64,000 nt of DNA, taken from positions 17,005,142 through 17,069,141 of the forward strand of contig OY759264.1 of NCBI GenBank assembly GCA_963662155.1, written 5' to 3'. The notes beneath the pieces are model-generated. The model made no database searches. It worked only from the letters and a program-made list of their open reading frames with translations, and was not told the origin of the DNA. Made by a program: the position numbers and the translations under genes. Shown here piece after piece: positions 24,623 to 37,300 of this stretch; the first letter of the stretch is position 1, and the number at the start of each line of letters is the position of its first letter. The DNA comes from Lamellibrachia columna (Eukaryota; Annelida; Polychaeta; Sabellida; Siboglinidae).

Positions 24623-27189
24623 TAAAAGGGTTATGATAAGAAATAAAAGATACATATAAACTGTTATTAAAAATGTATAATGAATAAGCATAGTATTATC
24701 TATAAAAAAGTCACTCTGAGCACAAGTTAAAAAAATAAACATAACAATTATAAATATTATTGGTTAAAAAGGCACCAGTTAATAAAACAGTTCTTTGTCC
24801 TGTTTACTTTTACTTTGGCTAAGGGGTAGCGTGTACAACATCGCATATCTTACGCCACAACCCTTGCAGTTGGTAAGAATTTATGCTGCGGTTATTCGAT
24901 TTGTTTAAAAAACTATCACCGCGCACGTCTCTCTTTCAGAGTAAACAGCTACGCATATGCTAGTGCCTCGATATAGGGCGTGTCCGGGTATATAATGTTC
25001 ATAGCGTCTTTGCACTTGCTCCAAATCACTTTGCAGACCTAGTGTGAGGTCGACCACGGAGACCCAGTGTGCGTGAGGTCGACCAGTGTGAGGTCGACCA
25101 CTGAGACCCAGTGTGAGTGAGGTCGACCATGCAGACCCAATGTGAGGTCGACCATGCAGACCCAATGTGAGGTCGACCATGGAGACCTAGTGTGAATGAG
25201 GTCGACCATGCAGACCCAGTATGAGTGAGGTCGACCATGCAGACCCAGTGTGAGTGAGGTTGACCATGCAGACCCAGTGTGAGTGAAGTCGACCATGCAG
25301 ACATAGTGTGAGTGAGGTCGACCATGCAGACCCAGTGTGAGTGAGGTCGACCATGCAGACCCAGTGTAAGTGAGGTCTGAGTTGAAGCAGTAGAAACAGC
25401 CTCATGTCTGCTTTTCGTGCGATTTCACCAACATGTACGTCCTATGTCAGATTGCTGGTAACAGTGATGCCAAATATCTTTGCCTCAGTTACTCTCCGAG
25501 TTTCTGTTCTGTTGATATGCATGTGTTGGAAATCTTTCCTTTTTTTGGAAAAATCAGTAATACGTTCTTCTGTCTTTGGTTGGTTTCCATGTCATTCAGG
25601 GTTGTCCATCTGTACACCACATCAGCTGCTTCCTTTGGTGCCTGGGTGTCTGATCCAGTGTAGATGATGTACATATCATCAACATATTTGTAAGAATCAC
25701 ATGCTGTTTGTAAGTCATTTATCACGAGAACGAAAAGTATGGGCCTAGCTTTGTGCCTTGTGGAACTCCTCCGTGGATGTTGTTGTGGTTCCAGATGGAC
25801 TCTGCGTTGCACAGCTACACTTGTGTCATTTGTGTGTATGGAATGCATAATCATGGAGGTCTCACTATTAGCTTTTTGGACTATAAATAGTTTTATTTTA
25901 TGAATAATAATTATATATATATATATATTATTAATAATTTTAAATGATTGTAAAATGTTGCCTTTGGCATTTCTTGCAACTTTAAATATATAACTATTTT
26001 TATATTATACCTTTGGCTTTCTGGTGACATTCAATGGCATCGTCATATTTGTTGGCATTAAGGAGTTTGTCTGCCTTTCGTCCGTGCTGATGTGCCTACA
26101 GAGAAAAGATTATTGTGATAAATACAAAAAAATACAACCCTAATTAAGTAGACGCATTTTATTCCACATTTTATTCAAACATAATTATTGAAATAAGTGA
26201 ATAGAATATTTTAAGGAATTCAGTTGGAAAGGAAGGCAGGAAGTTGGGAATACATATTTTTTGGATGGCACAATATAAGTCGTAGGTCCCTGCTACCTGG
26301 TATCTATGGTTCTGTGGCTATTTCAGGGCTGCATCGACTGTACTGGTATGGTGTCTCATTTGGTATTATGCTCGCTTCATTACCAGAAGTATATACTGGA
26401 AACTGGGTTTGAACCCCAGTCATTTCATGAAGATAAAAAATATATGTGTAACCTGTCATGGACTCACACTCACTATCTGAAAACCCCTGCATAGATATAG
26501 TATAAGCATAGCCATAACTAACTTAATTTTTTACTAAGCCATACCATAAGTTAACAATAAGACTTCATACTCCTATTATAGAGAAATTTTAGTTGGCAAT
26601 TTAATCGGGGATACAACTATTCAATAAAACATACTTTAACCCCCCCCCATACCATAAGTTAACCATAAGACTTCATACTCCTATTATAGAGAATTTTTTT
26701 GGCAATCGGGGATACAACAATTGTACCTAACAATTCAATAAAACATACTTTAACCCCCCATGCGCCCCCCCCCCCCCCAACCACATGCACTCTTGTTTCC
26801 CATACTAGGTCTAAGCGACACGTGACTAGTGCCACATATTCATGACGCTAAGGCTAAATAGAATATCGATAGACTGGTGTAAAATATGGGTGAATTACAA
26901 AAGCTAATGAGTAGCCTTGCGAGTGCCCATCTCTTGTAAGTGTAAGGCTACCACCATATGGTTGAATGACATCTTTGTTAGCTGATAGAGCTACGCTCAC
27001 TCGCTCGAATGTTTATCAAAACAGCAACATGTATTCATAGATTCCTTGCTTCCAAGCTGTTAGATAGATTAATAAAACCCACTTCGATACTGTGGCAGTT
27101 ATACGTGATATAGCGCCCTTAGCATACGCTGAACAATATATATAAGAAGAGAAATATACCAAATTTAGCGGCGAATCTAACACGTCCAT
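21127..27189 (-). CDS. NRBF2: Nuclear receptor-binding factor 2 (autophagy PI3K complex subunit)
   Basis: NRBF2 binds the Atg14-Beclin 1-Vps34 lipid kinase complex and promotes autophagy (family knowledge). Exons are 27160-27189, 26011-26095, 22441-22619 and 21127-21594, all GT-AG with matching phases, giving 253 residues against 287 in the human protein. The start peptide MDVLDSPLNL then AHQHGRKADKLL, with KYDDAIECHQKA, is the N-terminal MIT-like helix bundle (about 4-86). The last exon carries a coiled coil (about 146-195, EELQVNNEALREHICELV and similar), then an acidic, proline-rich tail LPLAPLEMPHFDFDSL like the family's C terminus. The start is chosen by homology; the frame is open further upstream. 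Intron 2 (22620-26010) holds two minisatellites and an RT fragment. Confidence 0.92.
22780..24113. repeat. 46-bp minisatellite in NRBF2 intron 2
   Basis: About 29 units containing actgccttggctgttgttgt and ctctccatcaccagttgt. Units differ mainly at ttccact/ttcaact, and variant order suggests blockwise duplication. As 46 is one more than a multiple of three and the unit has no stop in any forward frame, all three forward frames are open for about 450-490 codons. None is a gene. Confidence 0.97.
25026..25376. repeat. About 31-bp minisatellite
   Basis: Roughly 12 units of gtgaggtcgaccatgcagac plus ccagtgtgagt, some lacking gagt. Located in NRBF2 intron 2. Confidence 0.95.
25489..25854 (-). pseudogene. 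Reverse transcriptase fragment (YVDD region)
   Basis: The minus frame reads ARPILFVLVINDLQTACDS then KYVDDMYII, the fingers-to-palm transition and catalytic YVDD box of a non-LTR reverse transcriptase. It runs about 70 residues on to FPKKGKISNT before similarity ends. There is no element start or tail. Located in NRBF2 intron 2. Confidence 0.75.
26290..26480 (+). repeat. tRNA-derived SINE, diverged
   Basis: A tRNA-like head ends in gggtttgaaccccag (B-box-like). The following gtgtaacctgtcatggactc is shared, inverted, with the SINE at 33160-33471. It would be transcribed left to right. Confidence 0.5.
26542..26772. repeat. Tandem duplication of about 105 bp
   Basis: ccataccataagttaac, cttcatactcctattatag and aataaaacatactttaaccc occur in the same order at 26539-26648 and 26648-26760, each ending in a poly-C run. 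Confidence 0.8.
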
Positions 27190-27280
27190 CGCATTGCGGA
27201 AATAACGTTTAGCCTTCCTGCGGCAATCAAATCTTCTCCGACAGCGATTGGTTAACAAATTGGCAGCAGAGTTTCGCAGT

Positions 27281-27353
27281 GGGGGATTAGCTCAAATGGT
27301 AGAGCGCTCGCTTAGCATGTGAGAGGTACCGGGATCGATACCCGGATTCTCCA
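27281..27353 (+). tRNA. tRNA-Ala (AGC)
   Basis: 73 nt, no intron. The acceptor stem GGGGGAT pairs with ATTCTCC allowing G-U pairs, with discriminator A. The A box is TTAGCTCAAATGG and the B box GGATCGATACC. The anticodon loop TTAGCAT gives AGC. A run of T follows at 27358, a pol III terminator. It lies 92 bp upstream of the NRBF2 start and points away from it. Confidence 0.95.
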
Positions 27354-27357
27354 AACT

Positions 27358-28381
27358 TTTTTTTCCGAGATATATTATTAATATATTATTATAGTTATTA
27401 AAATTATTATACAAAATCATAGATATATACATTTGATTTTTTTTTCATATATATATATATATATATATATATGAAAAATATATATATAATATTAGCGTGT
27501 AAGTTGATTCTGTTATTCAGAATTGAAAAATAAATGTTTTTATAGCTATAGTAATTCTTTGGCTGAACAAAATACATTATTACTTTAAATATTACATAAT
27601 CAGGTTATGGTGTTGAGTGTTAATGTGTAACTCCACTTATCAGTCAAATCGCTACATTAATAAAGCTTAATTTTACTTTTGATACAGTTATATAATATGC
27701 TAATATGCTGGGGAAAGAAAACGTGGGTTCATATGGAAGTACATTGGACATTTAAAAATGTTGCATTTAAATGAAAATTATGCAATTAGATTAGCTGGTC
27801 CGTATTTGCATTTGAAGTAAAATTATTTCCGTTTGTATTATTTATCACCTGTGCATTTGAAATGTGATTCTAATATGGCAACAAATAGACAAACTATTTA
27901 CATTAAATCAACATTTGGAAATTAAAGGAAGTACATGCGAGTGCCAGGAATTTCTTCAAATGGGCCAAATGTAGGCAATGTATCAACTGTCTTAATACAT
28001 TTCCAACCTACAAGCTAATAACGTAAGCAGAACCAGGAAGCCATAAACAGTAAATTCCAGTTAAACCTCGTGTCACTGTCCATTTCATGATTGTACCTAG
28101 TATTATAAAATTTAAACCCTGACTTTTTTATATGCAAAAATTCAAATGCAATCCTGAATACATAGACAAATACATCTGCATTATCACTAAACATTTGCAA
28201 CTGAATCAGGTATGGATGCATTGAATAATTACAAACATCGTCACAACAACAGTGCAACATGGCAATTTTTAATTTTCACTAACATACAACAAAATGACAT
28301 TTTCTAAAGCAGCTTTTAGAACCGCCTTACTCCATGATATACAATTGACAACCATCACACGTCAGTGTCAACCGTGAAACG
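27358..28381. other. Intergenic stretch between tRNA-Ala and the ZCCHC4 3' end
   Basis: AT-rich, with a TA microsatellite hairpin at about 27448-27490. No coding signal. Minus-strand ZCCHC4 3' UTR presumably lies in the right part. Confidence 0.5.
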
Positions 28382-31300
28382 TCAGTGACATCTTTTCTGT
28401 ATTTGTAGCTTCCGTTTCTTAGTCACCAAGCTTGAGTCAACGTCTCCACCGCATTTTACAGGCTGTTTTCTCTTACTACTGAAAAAGAAAAATTGAGAAG
28501 GAAAACATGTTGTATATGGGGTAGCTATGTAGCAAATTTGGCATGATAACATACAATTTCCAGAAAAAGCAGGGTTGTAGAATTGTACCGATCACTCAGT
28601 TTAAAGTAACATCAGCCCGGATGGGATTGCTATGCTTTGCCGAGGATGTTATATGCACCAGGACGTTATATGCACTGCCTTTGTTCCTGACAATAAATTA
28701 ATGGGATTAATACTGGAATTGCCGAGGCCCCAGTTTTGTACAGGCCACCTTGAATGATATTGGGTGACATCATGTCCAGCGGAGAAGGAGGAGGTGGCCT
28801 TTACATAAAGTGAGCCAATCAAGGCTCTTGCTCTCGCATTAGTAGTCGCAGCACCGACTACCAACGGGTGTCAGTGAGACAGAGTTTAGCCCTATATAAA
28901 AGTTACTTGGGTTCTGAGCGCTGTTGTTAATACATGTTGAGGGGTATACGGGGCACTGTTGTCCAGGCCAGATGAGTACAAGGGGCACTGTTGGTGTACA
29001 GGCTGGGGCTGAGACCTTCGCTACGGTTACATGACTTGACGTCTTTTAGCAATGATACATTTCACAGGAAACCACATTACTTTAAAAAGAAAATTTCATG
29101 CACTAAAAGTTGTTTTAATTACATGTCCTTTTCCAATTAAATTTTTTTGCTCTTCTCGTTTCTTATTCATGTTGCTAAAAAATTAATCTAGTATCCACTA
29201 TGACATGCTAGCTCATTTGTACAAATTTGTTATTTAACTTTGGTGAAATCATTGGACAAACTACAAAATAATTTTTTACCAGGGCAGGTAAAAATTCTGC
29301 AAAAAAGGGCAGAAGTGATCCAACTGTATATACTATAGCATAAGACTATTCACACTATCACAAGTTACACGATCTAACGATCAAAGTAAATTCGTTTTAA
29401 CAAAAGTACACACTTGTTTATTTAAACGATTGCACATATACTGTAACTTACATCACTCGTGAACTACAGATTTGAACGTCAACGAACCTGATTCACAAGG
29501 AGGAGAAAGAGTTATCAAGAGATCACATCATTTGACAACAGCCAAGTAACAGAAGACAACATTACCTTAAATGTTAACACTAAAAGCTGTTTTAGTTAAT
29601 GTGTTGATGTTGGACACTTACGATTGTCTCTTGGTTTTGACGTCTTTTTTGTTGGGGCAATCTCTTCGTTTATGGCCCAAGTCCCCACAGATATGGCAGC
29701 CTGCAAGAGGATGTATTAAAATAGTTTCTCACACAGGTATACATGACTGTCGGAATATCAAGAAATTATTTGATGGTTATTAAGCACATGGAAAAAAATA
29801 TCAACTAATGATGTAATTTTGAAAGTACAGCTTAAAATAACTCTTATTTAAAAACTATTTAGATATATATATATACTTACATTTACTGAACAGCAACAAC
29901 AAAGGATTTAAAGACAACATAGCTAATGGTGTTCTGACATTTTCCTATACACCGGTAGTCAGTTGCCTATCAGTGTTGAACAGTTTGTTGTAAAACACTT
30001 GATAACTGTCGGACAGTTGAACAAGTTATACCCATGACAGATTGTTGGACAAAGCCTTGTGGGTCATCAGATCTGGTTTGGCAAAAAGTTATACTCTATG
30101 ACTATGACCAAAACACATTTTGTTCACTTTGTTTTAGAATCATTTCATAAAAAAAAACCTACTACATAGTATCCACTATGACATTTTGATATTTGTATAA
30201 ATTTTTTATTTAGTTTTACCGAAATCATCAGACAAACTATTAAATAATTTTTTAACGGGTCTGGTCAAAATTCTGAAAAAAGGCAAATGGTCTAGCTCTA
30301 CATATTATGACATAAGACTACTCACATTTCCGCAAGTTATCTAACAATGTTTTGACGATTTCAACAAAAGTATGCTATTTTTTATTCAACCGACTGCACA
30401 TAACTTACTACAGATTTGAACATCAACTAAACGGATACGCGATGGGTTAAATGAACGGTGAAGGAACCTTTAAAGGTTTAATAACTGTCAAAATTACAAT
30501 TTTGAGATCATACCTGTAGTCTTGGTATCACCACATTTATAGTCCACAAGGTGGCACTGGTTGCACTGGTCACAGTGAACGTGTGACGGCTTGACGCATC
30601 GTTGACATTTGTCGCAGTGTGTGTACTGTCTACCATCCTGGAGTGGAGATAGTGAGGGGAAGCATTTACGTGCGACTTGTTGACACAACATATTTCTCTG
30701 CTCACCGGTATCTCCATCACACAATCTACACGTTTACTCAATCATCTCCATCAGAACACAATCTACACGTTTACTCAATCGTCTCCATCAGAACACAATC
30801 TACACGTTTACTCAATCATCTCCATCAGAACGCAATCTACACGTTTACTCAATCATCTCCATCAGAACACAATCTACACGTTTACTCAATCATCTCCATC
30901 AGAACGCAATCTACACGTTTACTCAATCATCTCTATCAGAACACAATCTACACGTTTACTCAATCATCTCCATCAGAACACAATCTACACGTTTACTCAA
31001 TCATCTCCATCAGAACACAATCTACACGTTTACTCAATCATCTCCATCAGAACACAATCTACACGTTTACTCAATCATCTCCATCAGAACACAATCTACA
31101 CATTTACTCAATCATCTCCATCAGAACACAATCTACACGTTTACTCAATCATCTCCATCAAAACACAATCTACACGTTTACTCAATCATCTCCATCAGAA
31201 CACAATCTACACGTTTACTCAATCATCTCTATCAGAACACAATCTACACGTTTACTCAATCATCTCCATCAGAACACAATCTACACGTTTACTCAATCAG

Positions 31301-34300
31301 CTCCATCAGAACACAAGTATTCCCATGGTACACATACAGTATCTATAAATATCTACAGTGTACACATAAGTATCCCAAGATACACATGTATAAATATCAA
31401 GTGTACACATGCACATAAGAGTCCCATGTATATGAACGTATAAGCATGTACCTAAATACCAATATAAGTGTCTACAGTGTACGTACAGTTATAGGTAGAT
31501 ACAATGTATGTATAAACATTAGTATCACTCATGAACATATATAAACAAAGGCGTACCTTAGAGGTGCATGCTCCACATCTGTCACAGTGTTGAATGTCTG
31601 CTGGTACGTAACACTGGCACATGGCACAAAACCTACAAAGATTGTGATTACATAAATTATTTATTTATAGCCAAAACAATAATGTTGTATGGCTGTATAA
31701 ATAATAAAATAATTATATTTATCTGGAAATGTTTTCCCTTTCAACTTTCTTATTCTTTGTGTATGTCTAAATCTAGATGATTCTTAGATGTCCGAAAAAT
31801 ACCATAAATAATACTCATCCACAAAAATCTAGGACATTTAAACACACATTAAAAAGACTATCTTTTAAAACCTAAAGGTTCCTCCAAAATGCAGTTTTTT
31901 GGTCTGTCTCATGTTGCAAAAGAAATTGAACAAATCTAGCATCCACTGTGACTTGCTAGCGTCTTTGTGCTGTACAAATTTATTATTATTTATGTTTTGG
32001 AGAAATCATCGTGCAAACAATTAAATTATTTTTGACCAGATCTGATCCAAATTAAGGGAAAAAGGGCAGAAGTCATCCAGCTCTATAATACAATAATATA
32101 ATCACTTATGAGAACATTGTCTCTATGATCACAGTGTGGTGCAAGGAAAATTTCCTAGAACTGAATGTGTGCAAGACAAAGGAACTCTGCATTGATTTCC
32201 GCACCAGCGGCCAGTTTGATGGACCACTACGTATTGGTGGTGATGCTGTGGAGGTAACAGACACCTCTAAATATCTTGGTATAACACTTGACAACAAGAT
32301 GACGTTTGGTCCCCATGTTCAATGTGTGTATAAAAAGTGCCAGCAAAGACTGCATCTGTTAAAAAAACTAAGATCGGTTAATGTTGACCCCAAACTTGTA
32401 CTATTGTTGTACAGGAGTACTATAGTCAGTTTTGACATATTGTAGTATCTGTTTTTTTCCCTGCTATGTATGTCTCAAAAAAAAATATGCTTCACATGTC
32501 TTAAACTGCACTAACTAATGTATGTAAAGGCATTATGATTATATTGTATGGACTACTTTCATGTATGTACTACTGTTATTACTTTTATTAACTAATTTCA
32601 TGTATATATTACTTTTATTAACCATGTTTACCTAACATTTTATCCGCCGTACCTGTGGTGTTCAGCAAGCAGAAGACAATTATCCAATGTTTTATCGGAC
32701 AATAAACTCGTATCGTATCGTGTAAGGCTATTCACACTTTTGCATGTTACCATATCTAATAATAACAGTCAATTCTTTCAATGATTCTAACAAAAGCAAA
32801 AAAAAATTATTTAACTGAATCTGCAAATTACTAAAGGTTGAACCTTCTTGAGCATTAACGATCCTGATTCGCGATGAGATAAATGAATCGAGGAGGGAAC
32901 TTTACACAAATCTTTAAACCCACCTGTAGCCCTCTTCCAGAGGGAGTTTGATGGAGGCAGGAGGGAGGTTTGTGAACAGACGGACAGGGGAGCCATGCTT
33001 TGCGCCACGACTTCCTTTTTGGTACAAAACATGATTGTCGTAATCCACCTAAAAAAAGACAGTGATAGAACATAATTTTTTTTTTATTTACTTTGTGTTA
33101 TTACAGATTTTCTTAGCAAGGCAAATGATGATAACGACATGTTTTATAGCACTGGTACCCACCCAGACAAGGTGCTCATGGTCTTTTGGCAGCAGCTAAT
33201 TCAATGTCCATCCTACACATCATTTGAGCCGTGTGTGGTTGAGTTTGTGAGATCATGACAGGTTACAAATTTACTCCTGAATGGGATCTTTTACTTCCCC
33301 TGGCGTAGACACCAGGTAGACGGGACCAACGCCTTTTAGTGTCAAGCACAAAAGGCACGGGAAAAGTTGGGTGAACGAAACTGGCCGAAACAGCAGCAGG
33401 TGGACTCGAACACTGGTCATCTTGGTTGTTAGTCCGTTGTTCTAACCACTCAGCTACCGCATCCCAAGGAGGTCAAGAATGGGGGTCAACAGCATGGTGT
33501 CCAGACACATGAACTGGACATCCTGGACATAGGGAAGAACCAACCTTGTAGTGTAGCATGCGGAGGGAAGGAAGGCCCTCAACGATCCAGCGCTCCAGGA
33601 AATAGGGAAAGAACCAAAACACTGGGAGTTCACGTCCCACTGAAAAGAAAGAAAACCAAGTAAACTTGAAGTTGCTTTAAAACGTTGTGGTACTTGACCT
33701 TCTCCTGTACATGATGCATCAGATCTACTGATTGCTTAAGTTTAGCTTTAGCTACACTGGGACTAGTAATCACACACATGAAAACAACAACTGTCACCTC
33801 GCGAGCCAGGGTGCTACAATGGCAGAACAACCTTCTGAAACAAGGATTTGTCAGTTTATTCCACGCCATGTGCAGATGCACACTGGATCATTTGTACTTT
33901 GTCCCATTTGTACTGTGTGTCTTGGAACTAGATGCGCTTGCACCCAAATTTCAAAGTATGCCCAGCATTGCCTGCCAGACCAGTGAAGATGGGTCAACCA
34001 CCAATTCAAGTTAAGTTCCTCTAGCCCTGTATATTCCTGCAAGCAATCCCATTGGTTAACACAGCAACTGAAAAACCAGCATTTCAACAGGTTGATCTGC
34101 CAGAGGTACTGATGTAGTCAGAAGCCCGTAGCGGTGAAGATGTCATCAGTCACTATTTGTAATCTAGAACTAATGATCAAGTCTAGTACATATTACTTTG
34201 TCAAAACACATATCGTAATCAAAGATTGTCGACACCAGTTGGACACAAAGTCAGAGGGGTCTAAGTTCACCTCAGTGCTTTCATTCCCCGAGTGAATAGC

Positions 34301-37300
34301 TTCATGTAATGACAGCCTTGGCTCTGGCTACATTCACTTATTCTAACTTGCATTAAATCCATAAAAATATTCGTCATTTTTTGTCACTGCCAATTCAGGC
34401 CTGGGGTCAGTTACATTGTAATTATAAAATTTAAGTAATAGTAATTTAAGTAATAGATGAAACAGAACATAATGTAATAGGCAATGTAATAGTAATTGAG
34501 CTATTTTATTTAAATTACAATTTGGATTAATGCTGGCTTATTTTGTGTGAGCTCCAAGTCTACAAAGACACGGGGTAAGACAACCAAGGCTACAAAGACA
34601 ATGGGTAAGACAGCCAAGGCTATGAAGCCAGGTACAGTTTACACAAATAACTGTATTGGGTCTTTGTATAATTTGGTCAGCAGAAGCAGTTCAAATGAAA
34701 AATTCTTACAATAGGTGTGACGCCTCACCCAGCACAACTGCATTAAACTATAAACTTAAAACAAAGCCACGAATGTGTGTGAGCAACGGCAAAGGGCATA
34801 TCTTGGCACTTCAAAAAATAACTGGTATTATCTGGTAAGAGCAAATATGAAATGAGTCCTTGAGTCCCTATGATACTGGCTGGCGTGTTGTGGTGTATAT
34901 TCTGATGAAATTCTACTGTCACTGTAGATTATTAATGATAATGAGTTATTGTTGAGAACTACTGTACTGAATGGAAAATTAAAATATGTGGCATAATACG
35001 CATGTATGCACTCCAAAATATGTAATCAAAAGCAAATAGTTGTAATGGGAAAATGTATAGATTAATATGTAATAGTAATTGTAATATATTACTTTGCCTT
35101 CAGGATGTAATAGTAATAGAAAGGAAACAAAGTAATAGTAATATATTACATTGTAATATAATTGACCCCCAGGCCTGATCGTCATTCATTTGGGACATTG
35201 TTGCTGCTCAGAAACCATGACAACTTGTGAAAAGTTGTGATACAAAAACTATAGCCCATGTAAACACTGCCACCTGTAGTTTCCCTTTCTCTCATACTAC
35301 AGTCGCTTTGTAAACAGACATTGCGGTAAAGGGCAATTTTACCATACAATTCATTGTATGTAATATTATATACAAAAGGCACGAGTTTACTATTTTGATA
35401 TGTAATAGTAAATATTTATTGATTGCATGTGCCCTACCATACCTGCAGTGTCATGTGACCAGTCAGTCATGATCTTGCGGATCGTGTGAGCAATAACCTC
35501 AACCAGACCACCAAATGGAGGATCGGTTACCAGGATGATCTCATCAGAATTAGAATTGGAGAGGAACTTCTTGTATGCAGCCTGAGCCACGGCTCCTCGG
35601 AAGAAATAGTGGTTGAACATGTTGTAGTGGCATACAGTTTTACAACTGTAAAACTGCTCCTGTAATGGAAATAGTAGTCATTCGACATGATGTAATGTTT
35701 ACAACTGTTACCTGCTCATGTAATTGAAGAAACAGCAATATTTACAATTTAAAACTGCTCATGTAATAAAATTTACATTTCATTAACTACATTATTAATT
35801 TTAATGATATACAGAAGACATCCAAATTTGCAGGGAAACTTTATTGATTTTATGTTCAATTCATCAGTTTTCAACTCAACCAAGGTGTTTGTTATACAAC
35901 AGACACCGCTGTGTGAAATTTACCGTATAAAACTGCTTCGGCAAAATACAAATAATTACTACTAATTGTTATAATTATATATTACCAAGGCACATACAGA
36001 AATGTTTCCAATTAAAAACTCCACCAACAAACAGTCCTCTAAAAGTGTTATCATTAAGTCTGTTTTATTTTGCACCACTAAAAAAAAACACTTTGAAATG
36101 TAATGACCGTTCAAAATGTTATATCACTATTTTTTATTATACAAATCTGTACGTATCTGAAGGTTTACTGGTCATTTTGAACTAATGAGAAACTAGCATT
36201 GGAACTAGGGCTTTCTCGATTGCTGCACCAAGTCATTGGAATTCACTCCCTCTTTAAGTGTTAGATCAGTACGAAACATAGTACAATCTCACCATCATCT
36301 GAAGACTTGTCTTTTTAACCGTGCTAACCCTCCTTAGCTCCCTTGTGTATCCTTCCATCTGTTGACAACTTTAACCGTGCTAACCCTCCTTAGCTCCCTT
36401 GTGTATCCTTCCATCTGTTGACAACTTTAACCGTGCTAACCCTCCTTAGCTCCCTTGTGTATCCTTCCATCTGTTGACAACTTTAACCGTGCTAACCCTC
36501 CTTAGCTCCCTTGTGTATCCTTCCATCTGTTGACAACTTTAACCGTGCTAACCCTCCTTAGCTCCCTTGTGTATCCTTCCATCTGTTGACAACTTTAACC
36601 GTGCTAACCCTCCTTAGCTCCTTTGTGCATCCTTCCATCTGTTGACAACTTTAACCGTGCTAACCCTCCTTAGCTCCCTTGTGCATCCTTCCATCTGTTG
36701 ACAACTTTAACCGTGCTAACCCTCCTTAGCTCCCTTGCGCATCCTTCCATCTGTTGACAACTTTAACCGTGCTAACCTTCCTTAGCTCCCTTGTGCATCC
36801 TTCCATCTGTTGACAACTTTAACCGTGCTAACCCTCCTTAGCTCCCTTGTGCATCCTTCCATCTGTTGACAACTTTAACCGTGCTAACCCTCCTTAGCTC
36901 CCTTGGGCATCCTTCCATCTGTTGACAACTTTAACCGTGCTAACCCTCCTTAGCTCCCTTGCGTATCCTTCCATCTGTTGACAACTTTAACCGTGCTAAC
37001 CCTCCTTAGCTCCCTTGTGCATCCTTCCACCTGTTGACAACTTTAACCGTGCTAACCCTCCTTAGCACCCTTGTGCATCCTTCCATCTGTTGACAACTTT
37101 AACCGTGCTAACCCTCCTTAGCTCCCTTGTGTATCCTTCCATCTGTTGACAACTTTAACCGTGCTAACCCTCATTAGCTTACTAGTGTATCTATCCATCT
37201 GTTAACAACTTTAATATTGCTTATCAATTTCGAGATTGACTAATCCTATTGTTTTGATGTGTCTCCAATCCTGGTTTCTGAGGATTTTGGCACAAAAGAA

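Noticed and set aside
30619..31443. Plus-strand frames of 223 and 274 codons
   Set aside because: 37-bp minisatellite next to ZCCHC4 exon 10, which is real on the other strand.
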